A stretch of 64,000 nt of DNA from the NCBI GenBank assembly GCA_039545315.1, contig BCIM01000003.1:938147-1002146 (forward strand), read 5' to 3'. The notes under the pieces are model-generated. The model was not told the DNA's origin. It did no database searches and saw only the letters and a list, made by a program, of their open reading frames with translations. The translations under genes were made by a program, and so were the position numbers. The DNA comes from Kondoa malvinella. Taxonomy: Eukaryota; Basidiomycota; Agaricostilbomycetes; Agaricostilbales; Kondoaceae. Positions 12,105-23,265 of the stretch are shown piece after piece; position 1 is the stretch's first letter; every line of letters starts with the position of its first letter.

Positions 12105-14255
12105 ATGCCTTTGATAGACTATGAATCAGATGAAGGGCAACCTTCCAACACTACAGCTGCCCCTGAGCTAGAGCAAGAGGACAATGAACAGCCAGATGCT
12201 TCAAATCCCTTCAATATTCTGCAGTCGACCTCAAGCGCTGCCTCGAGAGCTCAAGATGCAAAGCCAGCTGCTGCAAATGCGGCCCCTTTCATTCTCGAGA
12301 AGGTCAGTGCCTGTTTGATGCCATTCGAGACGACTTTGACTGATATTCTGTCGTTTCTAGGATTTGATGAATAGCAGCGCCAACAGCATGATACTCCGTC
12401 CTACCGACACTCAAATGAACGTCAATGTCACCTATGAAGCTATGATGCAGCCTACGCAAGGTCCTGTGAATCCATACGACACTCGAGTGCTAGAGAAGCA
12501 AAACACCCTCACGGGCCATGTAGAAGACCATGCCATGTCTGCAAGCGATTTCAAGATGCAACAGCGCTCTTTCAACGTCAATGGCTATGCACGGAATCCT
12601 TCTTTGCTACAACAAGGCGAGTTCACGGGCGATATGAAAGCGCTGGCTGCGAATGGCGGATTGAGTTTGGAAGATATGCGACCCACTGCTGCACTTACTA
12701 GAGCTACAAAGCGAAAGAGACACAACAAGGGTCAGCTAGGCGTGTTTGATGAGCCTCCGCCGGAGGGAGAAGAAGATCTGAGGGATCCCAACGCACCGAA
12801 AGAGTACAAGGGACCTTGGGCTGCGTGGGAAGAAGAGAAAGTTGAGGATGGGCCTGAATATGAGGAAGTGGAAGAGGAGCATGTCAAGAGAGCCAAAGTC
12901 GCACCTATCAAAGAGCGCTCGAAACGAGATGTTGGGTTCGGCGAGGAGAAGAGTGTGTTCCACGGATCAGAAATGCGCGATTATCAAGGCAGAACATACA
13001 TGTCAATACCGACCGATGCTGGCGTCGATTTACAACCAGAAGATCCAGGGCAGCAGCAGTGCTATATTCCGAAAAAGTGCATCCATACCTGGTCAGGCCA
13101 CACCAAAGCCGTCTCTGCTATCCAGCTCTTTCCCAAATCAGGTCATCTTATTCTGTCCGCCTCTATGGACACTCGAGTCAAGCTATGGGATATCTATCAC
13201 GAAGGCAAATGCTTGCGAACTTTCATGGGTCATTCAGCGGCTGTTCGCGATGTCGACTTTTCGCCTGATGGAACAGAGTTCTTGTCTGCTGGTTTTGATA
13301 GGCAGATGAAGCTATGGGATACAGAAACAGGTTCGTCAGAATACCAATGAACCGGTTTATTTGGCTAAGTCACATCTTCGTAATGTACAGGACAATGCAA
13401 ACAAGCCTTCACCAATGGCAAGATCCCATACTGTATTCGATTCCAGCCTGATCCTCAAAAGCCCAACGTCTTCCTTGCGGGCATGTCTGACAAGAAGATC
13501 ATCCAGTACGATACTCGGTCGGGCGAAATCACACAAGAATACGATCAGCATTTGGGTCCTGTCAATACTATCACATTCACCGATGAGGGTCGCAGGTCCG
13601 TCGTGTGTCAGATTAGTCAGATGATTGACTTACCTCTCCGCGTATTCGGACAGATTCGTTACTACTTCAGATGACAAGAGCATGCGGGCTTGGGACTTTG
13701 ACATTCCAGTCGTCATCAAATACATTGCCGAACCAACCATGCACAGTATGCCAGCATGTGCGACATCGCCAAATCGTGCGTCCATGTCCTTGAATGCGAA
13801 ACAGAGCTGACGTCTTTTGCAGAAAAATGGCTAGCAATGCAATCTCTCGACAACCAAATCCTCATCTACTCCTCCGATACCTTCAAGCAGAACAGAAAGA
13901 AGCGTTTCGCTGGTCATACAGTAGCAGGATACGCCTGTGTTCCAGCTTTCTCGCCAGATGGTCGATTCATCTCTTCAGGCGATGGCAGCGGCAACGTTCA
14001 CTTTTGGGATTTCAAGAGCGGTAAGAAATACCCCAACAGGCTGCAGGCGCACAGGCAGGTCGTCATTGCGCAGAAATGGTTGCCTCATGAGACGGTAAGT
14101 TCAGTACTCGCTTTGGCAAAGTCTGGTATTGATGCCTAGGTTCTCTAGTCGAAGCTGGTGACTGCGAGCTGGGATTCGACGATTAAGCTGTCCGCTCTAA
14201 GCTGCTTTCTTTCTGTTCTAGTGCTGATTGCTTCTTTCGATACAGATGGGATTGA
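12105..14255 (+). CDS. CDC40: Pre-mRNA-processing factor 17 (second-step splicing factor, WD40)
   Basis: Spliceosomal WD40 protein acting in the second step of splicing. Start [11 protein letters not shown] at 12105. The second large exon carries Prp17 signatures: [48 protein letters not shown]. Then WD40 repeats: [21 protein letters not shown]...[24 protein letters not shown]...[79 protein letters not shown]...HFWDFKSGK, and [12 protein letters not shown]. At least five introns. The final intron (after AAGCT, GTCCGC..TACAG) leaves a last coding exon of only 10 nt, restoring the terminal LWD and stop at 14253-14255. Confidence 0.95.
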
Positions 14256-14590
14256 TTTTGTGCCAAACTTTTGCCAAAGCAATTGCGCCTGTCAAGTGGA
14301 GACAGCGTCTGGGCACGGCTATTCTATCAGTGATCAAGTGGGAGCAACGGTCCGATTGTACGTTGAATGTAAAGACGCGACGGTGCATGTTTGTTTTCAA
14401 CTTGAACTCGCCGATTACTACCTCTCTTCTCAACCCATCAACAATTTTGACAAGCTTTCAGATACCTACACTGGCTCTACAGCCGCTCACTGCTCTCCAG
14501 CACCCCACACTCGTTTAATAGGCATAACTTTACCTAAGTCCGTTCCTGAAGATCTCGCGCTCGCGAAGCAAAATAAACAAGAAGACTGGC

Positions 14591-17500
14591 ATGCGCATAA
14601 CCACCTTAATAGCTCTAGCGAGCTTCGGCCTAGCTCGAGCTGCACCTGGCGCAGACACGGACGATTCTGGCAAGCTTGATCAAACTTTAGTTGGGCAAGA
14701 TACTTCCATCGTTCCAAATGCTTGGATCGTTCAATTGGATGCCACTGAAGATCTAGCTCGTCTAGGCAGGCGAGCGCTGTGGTCCAGACGTAAAGGCGAT
14801 GGCCTTGATGTGTGTCTGCCTGTTCGATTCGTCGGACATGCCCTGAAACCCTCGAACACAGGGATGCAAGAAGCTCTTCTCAAGTTTGGATCAGAAGAAG
14901 GTCAAATACGACCTGAGGCATCAATTCGATGAGAAGCCTGATATCTTCTATGGCGCTTCCATCGATGTGTCCGATAGCGCCGAAGTCGAGGCGATCCGAA
15001 AGATGCCTAACGTCATGGTCGGCCTTTCTGCGTTCGCGTGTTGCGCCAAAGACTCATTGCATACGCAGAATGTCTGGCCTGTTCACAAATTCATACATCC
15101 TAATTACAAGCCAGAAGCGCAACACCCGAAGCGAGACTTTGTTGAAAAGCGTGCTGTTGCATCCGACATCTATCGTATGTACGAATGATAGTCTCTTACA
15201 GCTTGCCTGACGCAAATTTCCAATAGCTCCTCACGAACAGCTAGGTATCAACAGATTGCAGTCCCAAGGCTTGACAGGCAAGGGCGTCAAGGTCGGTATC
15301 CTGGACTATGGCGTAGACTACCTTCATCCAGCTCTTGGTGGCTGTTTCGGCCCAGGCTGCAAGATTGCTTTCGGTATGCACCAGTGCTTCACTATAGAAT
15401 CTGCTGATCAATGATTCAGGCTATGACGTTCTCAGAAACTGTGGGTGCTATAGAAGACGAAGACCGCGTGAAGCTGACGAATGCAAATCTATAGCTGCTG
15501 ATCCCTACGACGATTGCGCTGCTGCCGCGCATGGAACCTCTGTGACCGGCCTCATCGGTGCCAATCGCAATGAGACAGGATTCCTGGGCGTTGCTCCGGA
15601 TGTAAGTGTCTCGTCAGTCTGTAGTCGCCAAAGCTAACAAGATATTAGTCCACTCTCGGTGGTAAACACATCCTTGCGTGCTCAGAGACGGCAGCTCACT
15701 TTGATATAGTTTACAGAGTCTTTGGCTGCCAGGGCGAATCGACAACAGATGCTCTCATACAAGGCTTACTCCGAGCAGCTCAAGACGGTGTAGATGTTAT
15801 CAACCTCTCTGGTGGATCTGCCGGAACCTGGACTTCAGATGCAGTTGCCGTGGTTGCGGACAATGTAGTAAAGCAAGGAATTACTGTAGTCGTGAGTCAA
15901 TGTCTTTGTCGTCCTGGCTCTCTTACTCAAGATTTCTAAAGGTAGCTGCAGGAAACTTTGGCAACCAAGGTTAGAACGGCAAGTCAGACAGCCTGCTCTT
16001 TACTGATCTGTCATTCATAGGCCAATTCTACACGGATCAGCCAGCGAGTGGAAAGAACGTTCTGTCCGTCGGTAGCTCTGCGCCTCGGTAAGCTCTCTTC
16101 TCGCTGTAGAACACATTGACTGACGGGCGCCTAGAAAATTCACCCAATTCACTGCTACCATCACCAACAACGGAAGGGAGCTCGTAAGCGCCCATCTAGT
16201 CTGTCCGAGTTTTCGAGGCTGACTTCGCCCAGCGATACTATGGCTCCCATGCTTTTGTCCCACGCCAACTTAGCCTCTACGTCTTGACAAAAGATACGAC
16301 ACAAGTAGCAGATGGTTGCGCTGCTCTTCCGGCATCGACTCCAGATCTTAGCGGCAACGTTGTTCTCATTCGCAGAGTGCGTTCATTGGTAAGTACTTCG
16401 ACAAGATACTTATTCCTATTTCAGGGTGGATGTGCTGTCATCGACAAGATCCTGAATGCGGCTGCCAAAGGAGTCAGTTGTCCGCTCTTGCATTGTACTA
16501 GGCTGATGCATCTTCATCATCAGGCAGCTGGCGTTCTCAGTGAGTCTGGATGATAGTAAGCGAAGGAGTGACTGAACCTTGTCTAGTCTACAACCAGCCA
16601 GGCGATCCCGTCTTGTATGAAGACGGAGCTCTTTCTGGTTACCCCAGCGGCGATGCAGGTCTGCTGTCTGCTGACGATGGTGAATATGTACGCATTTCTT
16701 GTCAAAATGTTTGGACAGGGCTGAAAATGTGACAGCTGGTCTACCGCGCTAAACAGAATTGGGGAACAACAATCCAGTTCAACAATCCTTTAGTTGGCAT
16801 TGCTAACCAGGAGAATCCTGGTCAAATCACGTATGTAGATCTTACCTCTGTTAAAATACCGCTCACGACTGGACAGCGAACTTCTCGGGGCGGCTTCGCC
16901 ATATGGACCGACTTACGATATGTATCCAGTCCCCAAAGTTCTGGCTCCAGGTGGTGAGTAGATTCATAGCACGTCAGCCCGAGCTGACAGAACGTCCAGA
17001 AAATATCCTCTCCACATTCCCGCGAGTGTTTGGCTATTACTCCTACTTCTCGGGAAGCTCCTTTGCAACACCATTCGTCTCGGTTCGTCTGCAAGCAATT
17101 TGCTGGCTGTCCAGACTTTGACGATGCATGATAGGGAGCTGCCGCGCTTTACATTCAACAAGCAAGGATGATGGGCAAAGATGCCTCGCCGAAAGCTGTA
17201 ATGCAAGCATTCACTACGACAGCAAGACCTGTCTCAGCAGGCAGAGGTCCCGTCACGGTATCTCGTCAAGGCGCTGGTATTTTGGACGCATTCACTGCGG
17301 TCACTGCTACAACTTCAGTGGACAACTCTTTCCTGCTGCTCAACGACACAAACTACTTCCAGGGGAACCAGCAGATCACTCGTCAGTGTCGTCACTTGAT
17401 CTCGTCTAGCTTCTGCTGAACCAAAGACTATAGTCCGCAATGACGGGAAAGATGCTCGCACTTACAGCGTGCTGCACGTTCCAGCGATTACCAGCCTACC

Positions 17501-18420
17501 TTTCCAAGCTGTATGTTGAGCTCAGGGATTCAAACAATGGTCTAAACTTCTGTCTTCAGGGTATCTTCTACCCTTTGCTCAACCCAGACATGTCCGGTGC
17601 CGCTGCTCAAGTAGACATCTCCAACACCAATCTCAGCTTACAACCGGGCGCTTCAACCACTGTGTCAGTCCGCTTCACACCTCCCACTGGGCTCAACAAG
17701 ACGACCTTCCCGATCTACTCAGGCTTCATCTACTTACTGTCGAACGATGCCATTTTACTTAAAGTCCCTTATCTTGGCATGGCTGCTGCGATGCGCGACA
17801 TGCAAGTCATCGATACCGGAGCTGTCATCGCTGGTGCGAAACTGCCTCTCATTGCCGATGGCAACTTCAACATCCAGTCTGGCGAGAAGACGTATACATT
17901 CATGGGTGCAAGTGTACCGAACATCTTTCTGCGGCTTGTCGGTAGGTCTGAGAACACTGTGTGATGTCTCCCGCTGAAGAACGTTTCTAGCGGGCACACC
18001 TAGTCTGATACTGGATGTTCAAGCCGTGCCCGCAGCAGCACCAGGCAGCCGCAACGCTCCACCGCCATACACTGTTGGCACATTCGCGACTGCCAACTAT
18101 GTCGCGAGAAATCCCTCTACGCAGCCAGCATCACCTTTCCAAGTCATAACACAACAGATACCTTGGGACGGCACTGCCAACACAGCTACGGGAAGAGTGG
18201 TCCTGCCAAACGGCTCGTATCGATTGCGATTATTGTTAGTCTCGGCCATCTCACACAACGCTCAGTCACTCATCTTGCCCATCTAGTGCTCTCAAGATTA
18301 CAGGAAACCCAGACGTTCAGGCAGACTATGAGTGAGTTTCTCCCACGGAGGTGATTGGCCGACGATTGAGGAACATATCACAGATCATGGAGTTCGCCTT
18401 TAATCACCATCGCACGCTGA
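14591..18420 (+). CDS. Secreted subtilisin-like serine protease (S8) with I9-type propeptide
   Basis: Extracellular or vesicular endopeptidase. Signal peptide MRITTLIALASFGLARA, then an I9-like propeptide (WIVQLDATEDL..., KKVKYDLRHQFDEKPDIFYGAS, SAEVEAIRKMPNV). Catalytic triad: Asp in VGILDYGVDYLHP (15304-15306), His in AAHGTSVTGLIGAN (15530-15532), Ser in FSGSSFATPFVS (17059-17061); the oxyanion Asn region reads AAGNFGNQG. A PA-like insert with GGCAVIDKI lies between His and Ser. The C-terminal part is the beta-rich region of Vpr/cucumisin-like fungal subtilases. More than a dozen short introns; the last joins DYE|SWSSPLITIAR with stop at 18420. It sits 767 bp upstream of, and in the same direction as, the repeat-peptide precursor. 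Some splice sites remain uncertain. Confidence 0.9.
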
Positions 18421-19187
18421 CCTACTCCTTCGCTAATTCTACGTGGTGCTACTCTTCGTTTTTACTGTACATGTTTGGTCTCTGATGATGCCTGGCGGGA
18501 GTTGGGGTAATAATAAGGTGCCTGAAGATCCGGGGGAGACGCGTTCTCTGACGAGATGCAATCTCATGGCGATGGCTTGCGCATGCAAGAACTGCGCTCA
18601 ACAGATGTGAATCAAATGGTTTGTACGAGATGATTGGATTGAAACAAAGTCCGAGATATTGTCATGCATGATTTCGATCTGTTCCTTCCCCTGCGCTGTA
18701 GTTCTCTTGTTGCGATCAGCCTTCACGAGCGACGATCAAAGACCACCGAGGCGCTCTTCAGCCTTGTGTGACGCCCCTTGGCGCTGAGACACATCTTTCA
18801 AGCGTCATACTTCGACGCGGCAGCAATCCTTGCCGCGTGTCTCTCGTCGACGCTCTTAGCGTTGTCTCCGATCTGCGCCTGTATACGTCTTTCTGCTTGC
18901 TTGCTGCTTCCTCTGCAGTGCTCACACACGTTCCAAAAAGGCCATCTTGACACGAAAACGAAAAAAACCGTTCAGAACGTCAACTTTCGCGAACATCTTG
19001 TTTCTACCTTAGCGTGAACGCCTCATTGCACACGCCGAAAGACTATTTGAGTTCACCCGCTGTCTGCCGGACGCCCATTGAGCCTCGAGTACCCTTCGCT
19101 CGACGACGAATACTGCTTGTTCACCAATTGTCAACTTGCACACGACCTAACGAGCCACTCTTTTAACGACTTCGTATACGAATCATA
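18421..19187. promoter_or_regulatory. Probable promoter and 5'UTR of the repeat-peptide gene
   Basis: 767 bases between the subtilase stop and the peptide-precursor start. No coding frame is convincing. The last 200 bases contain CT-rich and A-rich tracts, as in many fungal leaders. No specific factor site is claimed. Confidence 0.4.
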
Positions 19188-20197
19188 ATGAAGTTCTTCG
19201 CCATCTTCGCTGCTTTGGCCGTGGCCTCGGTCTCCGCCATGCCTGCTCCTACCCAAGCACCAGCCGTATGTTTCTTACAGCATTGTCATCTAGCATCGAT
19301 CTGATGTAAGCTGCAGGTTGAAGCTCGTCAATTCGGTGCTGAGACCACTGGCGCTGGACCCAATGGAGCTCGCCCATGGAGAGCATGGAAGAAGGATGTA
19401 AGTCTCGCCTCAGCCTGATCGAGCGCAAGCTCATTTTGAGCCAGGAGATTGAGGAGCGTCAATTTGGTGCTGAAACCACTGGTGCTGGACCAAACGGAGC
19501 TCGCCCATGGAGAGCCTGGAAGAAGGACGTGAGTCTCTATATAGCCGTNNTGCAAANNNNAGCTCNCTNTTGAGCCAGGAGATTGAGGAGCGTCAATTTG
19601 GTGCTGAAACTACTGGTGCTGGACCCAACGGAGCTCGCCCATGGAGAGCATGGAAGAAGGATGTAAGTTTGCACGGCCATCACCCGTAACCAAACTTACG
19701 ATCAAACCAGGAGATCGAAGAGCGTCAATTCGGTGCTGAGACCACAGGCGCCGGACCCAACGGAGCTCGCCCATGGAGAGCCTGGAAGAAGGACGTAAGC
19801 GTCTCATTGGTCGTGATCCCAGACATAGACTTATTTTATCAACGAAACAGGAGATTGAGGGGCGTCAATTCGGTGCCGAAACCACTGGCGCTGGACCAAA
19901 TGGGGCCCGTCCATGGAGAGCATGGAAGAAGGATGTAGGTCTTCACATAGTCGTGCTCCGAAACAAAATCTGACTGTTAATTCAGGAGATCGAAGAGCGC
20001 CAATTCGGTGCTGAAACCACTGGAGCTGGACCCAACGGAGCTCGCCCATGGAGAGCCTGGAAGAAGGATGTATGCCTCTCCTTAGCCATTATCGGGACAC
20101 AGTCTCATTGACGAAACAGGAAATTGAAGAGCGTCAATTCGGTGCTGAAACCACTGGAGCTGGGCCCAACGGAGCTCGCCCATGGAGAGCCTGGTGA
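19188..20197 (+). CDS. Secreted precursor with seven tandem copies of a 20-residue peptide
   Basis: Eight exons: 19188-19265, 19317-19397, 19445-19528, 19579-19662, 19711-19794, 19851-19934, 19986-20069 and 20120-20197, giving 218 residues. Exon 1 encodes the signal peptide MKFFAIFAALAVASVSA and a short pro-region. Each of the other seven exons encodes one QFGAETTGAGPNGARPWRAW unit. Copies are separated by KKDEIEER (one EIEGR variant; the first copy follows VEAR), so a dibasic KK suits a Kex2-type protease and Arg precedes each Gln. All introns are phase 0 and their sequences differ, while exons vary mainly at silent positions, so selection acts on the peptide. The layout is that of kexin-processed fungal peptides. 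The start (polar-Phe-Gly-Ala) and Gly-Ala-x-Pro-Trp resemble the Cryptococcus quorum-sensing peptide Qsp1. Function is inferred. Several n bases lie in the intron at 19529-19578. Confidence 0.85.
19317..20194 (+). repeat. Seven tandem exon repeats of about 130 bp (exon 81-84 nt plus intron 47-56 nt)
   Basis: The exon parts are near identical; the intervening introns are of unequal length (47, 50, 48, 56, 51 and 50 nt) and little alike apart from splice sites. The array grew by duplication of a symmetrical phase-0 exon, after which introns diverged. Confidence 0.85.
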
Positions 20198-20455
20198 TTC
20201 AATCCGCCCTCGCAACGTGAGTAATGCATCACAAAGCTTCAAAATGGCGCGCTGAAACAACTTTAGGTCCGATCATCTGTTCCCTCGTTATTACATCGGT
20301 CCAAAGTTATGTGTAAGGCTGTATCACGGTGCAGGGATGTACATATGATACCGCTTGGCCAATACAGTCTTTCATTCGTATACGGACACATTATCCCTCT
20401 ACTTCGTGACTCATGCGTTCACTTTTACCAAATCCCTAAATCGCCTTGTTGGCTA

Positions 20456-21394
20456 CTAGTTGTCACACCTAGAAGGCCTCCTACGATTGCAGAACCACGT
20501 GCGTACTTGCTTCTCGGTCTAGCGGAGACACATCAGCTACGAATCCCAGTGATTTAGGAATTTCCAGCGACTTACCAAACCAGTAGCAGACGCGACTTCC
20601 GACACCTCGTCATACACAGGGTACTGCACTCTAGCCCACAGTTGCTCCAACCGCATGATCTGGAACGTCGAAAAGTTACTCCTTGATCTTCCTTGCCAAG
20701 GAGATCCCGAAACCCTTCGAGGTGATTGCTCGAATTGCTGCTCTGGTATTTCTGGTTCTTGATATATTCGAGGGATTGGGCTTTGAGCTGGAGAGCCATT
20801 CGAATTGAGCGAAGGTGGGTAAGAAGAATATGGTGAGGAAGGGTCATAGCTTGATCCTTGGTCGATACTGCCGCGGCTGCTAAAGTAGGAGCGACTTGTT
20901 GAAGCCGAGTACGCGGAAGGAGAAGGTGCAGGGTAGTTGTAGCTGAAGGAAGATGAGCTGGAATATGAAGGCTTGCGAAGCATAGCGTTTTCTGGGTCTG
21001 TGATGGAAGTCGATCTGGGGAACAAGTTGTCTTGCATGCTGGATCTGGTCACTGATTGACGCGGAGCTCTGTAGGATGTAGGAGACGCGTTTGAGGTGTC
21101 CAATTGAGTATCTGCTGTGCTCCATCTACGAGCTCGTGAAGGCGGTAGAAATGCAGAGTCGCCAGTTGGGTAAGGCGAGAGTAAATGTGGAGAGGTCTCG
21201 CCTGGAAAGCTTTGGATAGGAGGTAGTAGCTGCTCTTGAACTTCACTTGGGTCGTAGTCGAGCAATGATAAGGAGCGAAGTGGAGGCAGTTGAGTGCGAG
21301 ATCTTGTTCGATCTGAACCTTGAGGGCGAGCGGGAAATGTGTAATCCATTTCAGGCAATGGAGGCAGGAGCAAAACGCCAAAAGGATATTGCAA
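20456..21394 (-). CDS. Homeodomain transcription factor (homeodomain at the extreme C-terminus)
   Basis: Predicted nuclear DNA-binding regulator of 293 residues (or 278 from the Met at 21349). Exon 1 (21394-20576) is Ser/Pro/Tyr-rich and disordered, then enters the homeodomain: RSNFSTFQIMRLEQLWARVQYPVYDEVSEVASATGL (helices 1 and 2, with conserved Leu and Tyr-Pro). A 57-nt intron (20519-20575) leads to exon 2, which supplies the recognition helix TEKQVRTWFCNRRRPSRCDN and a stop. The WF-x-N-R-R signature is intact; Cys at the variable position is unusual. The protein ends straight after helix 3. No partner homeodomain gene, CaaX pheromone or receptor is nearby, so I do not call it a mating-type gene. 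It converges on the peptide-precursor gene (258 bp between stops). Confidence 0.8.
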
Positions 21395-21894
21395 AGCAAC
21401 TTTGGAATCTGAATTAAGACAAAGTGAACAGTCACAGGACTTCGGTAGTCATCGAATCTATGACAAGAGTCAGAGCGCTGCCGGAAGTAATCCTTCGGGA
21501 GTCCGCCAATCTGCGCTATGGCGGCTGTTTCCTATTTCTTCGCAAGAGGTGTGCATGGCTGAGGAATCAACTTGCGATGAATGTAGAACTCTAATGGCAT
21601 AGCAACAGAACAGATAAGACAGGCAAGTGACCAGTAAAGCTCAACACGCGAGACAGTAGTGGACCAGCGCACGGACAAGGCACGACAGGCGCCCGCATGA
21701 CCTGCGAAGGGAAAGGTAGGAGCGCCGTTTAGACAATTTCGACGTTGACGGATCCACGGCGATAGAGAGATCTGTCATACGGGCCGCTCTAGCGAGAGCA
21801 GCCTGAACAGTTCTTGTAAAGCATATTAGACATGTTGAAGATATTCGACGAGGCCCTCTGATCGATAAGTCACCAGAGAAGGCCGCAAAGAGAG
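21395..21894. other. Intergenic region between homeobox gene and MPV17-family gene
   Basis: About 500 bases 5' of two divergent genes. Short frames on either strand lack motifs. It probably holds both promoters. Confidence 0.45.
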
Positions 21895-23234
21895 ATGGCA
21901 CGAGCATTCTCTCGAGTCTATACGCGCAACTTTGAGCAGTCAGTCTCAGATCTTTGGCTGTAGCGTTATGACGCTGTTCTAATGAAAAACGCGAAATTTC
22001 CCAGGCGTCCAGTAGTCACTCTGACGTGCGTCATAAGCCTTCTGTACTGCATACGATGTGCTTATCTATCTGTTACGATGAAGAATAACCAACTCGCTTC
22101 TTAACGGAATCGGTGATGCAACGGCGCAACTCATACCGATATTAGTGAGTGCATTACAAAGCAGTCTCGTTAGCCCGCTGATCGTGTGCAACGACTGCTG
22201 CGGATCCTGTTGCAAGCGTTGGCTGGGACTTTGCTCGATCCCTGCGTTTCGTAGCTTTCGGTGCTGCAATGGGACCAGTGAGATCTGATTCCCTTCTATA
22301 GACAAGAGGTACTGACTAGATCTGTAGGTAGCTGCGAGATGGAACTACTTCATCGAACACGCTTTCCCTCTTCGACCTGGGCAACCGGTAGCAGTGCCGC
22401 AACAGCTTAACAAGATCAAGATTGACGAAAAGGACGCTACCTTGTCGCCTAAGACTGCACATCACGCTACAGCAAGTGCTTCTTTCTTAGGCAGCGAAGA
22501 TCTGAAAGCGCGATCTCGCTCGCCGAATCTCAGCGAAATTCCTTTGAATGCGAATTCGTTTGGTCCGCCGGTGCTATCGCTGGATCATAAAGCAGAAGTG
22601 TATGCACCGAAAGAGAAAGGAAACGCTTCAGCAAGCGCAGTACCAGGCGCAGCACCGGCTCAAGCTGGTGTCAGTGTACTTCAGCTGTTGAAGCGATTAG
22701 CAGCGGATCAGCTTTTCATGTCAGCTCGCTCGAAAAAGACTGTCCAATCCCTCTGACGAGCTGATATACAGGGCCCCACTTGGTCTGATAGTCTTTATCG
22801 GAGCAATGTGCTGGATGGAAGGTTTCGATTGGCAGCAGACAAAGGCTAAATTCATGAACATGTACTGGCCTGTTCTCAAAGCGAATTGGCAAGTTTGGCC
22901 TTTCCGTGCGTGTTTTATTCTCTTTCGTACCACCTATCCGCTGACAACACATGCAGTCCAACTCTTCAATTTCCGCTTTGTGAGTTGCGCGCAGACTGAT
23001 TCTCGCACATTCGCTGATTACTGTCGCTAGTTGCCCTTGAAATAGTAAGTCTGCAGCCTCTTTGATAGCAGTTGCGGATCGCTCATGCTTGTGCGACAGC
23101 CGTGTACCGTTCTCCGCCAGCTGCGGTATAATGTGAGTTGCATTTGCCCAATAGACATCGCTTGCTCATAATGCCCTAGATGGACTGTCTTCATATCAAC
23201 CAAGTCCGCAAAGAGTTCAGCGACTGTTGCATAG
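21895..23234 (+). CDS. MPV17/PMP22/Sym1 family membrane protein
   Basis: Small integral membrane protein of mitochondria or peroxisomes. Pieces in order: MARAFSR...YDAVLMKNAKFPRRPVVTLT, then NGIGDATAQ, then DFARSLRFVAFGAAMGP, RWNYFIEHAFPLRPGQP, a family-atypical low-complexity insert (about 22400-22690), and APLGLIVFIGAMCWMEG, FMNMYWPVLKANWQVWPF, VQLFNFRFLPLKYRVPFSASCGIMWTVFIS. The NYWPxLKxNWxxWP and NFRFxPLxYRVPF blocks are the family signature. It ends at 23234. The first exon and its splice (GTCTAT donor) are uncertain. The insert of about 100 residues between the two halves is odd for this family, which is usually about 180-200 residues. Muskelin starts only 31 bp downstream. Confidence 0.8.
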
Positions 23235-23265
23235 TACTACACCACATATTGTACAGCTGAGGATA

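Noticed and set aside
15490..17100. Subtilase as a kexin (Kex2) orthologue
   Set aside because: It lacks the kexin P-domain and membrane anchor and has a PA-like insert; it belongs with secreted Vpr/cucumisin-like subtilases.
19249..20049. Open frames on the minus strand across the peptide array
   Set aside because: They arise because repeat units are multiples of three after partial intron reading; no signal or conserved motif supports them.
19317..20194. Regularly spaced repeats that could look like a CRISPR array or a minisatellite
   Set aside because: The repeats are in frame, start and end at splice sites and follow a signal peptide; differences are mainly silent. This is a eukaryotic coding gene.
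20456..21394. Homeodomain gene as part of a mating-type locus
   Set aside because: There is only one homeodomain gene, no CaaX pheromone and no STE3-like receptor in the window.
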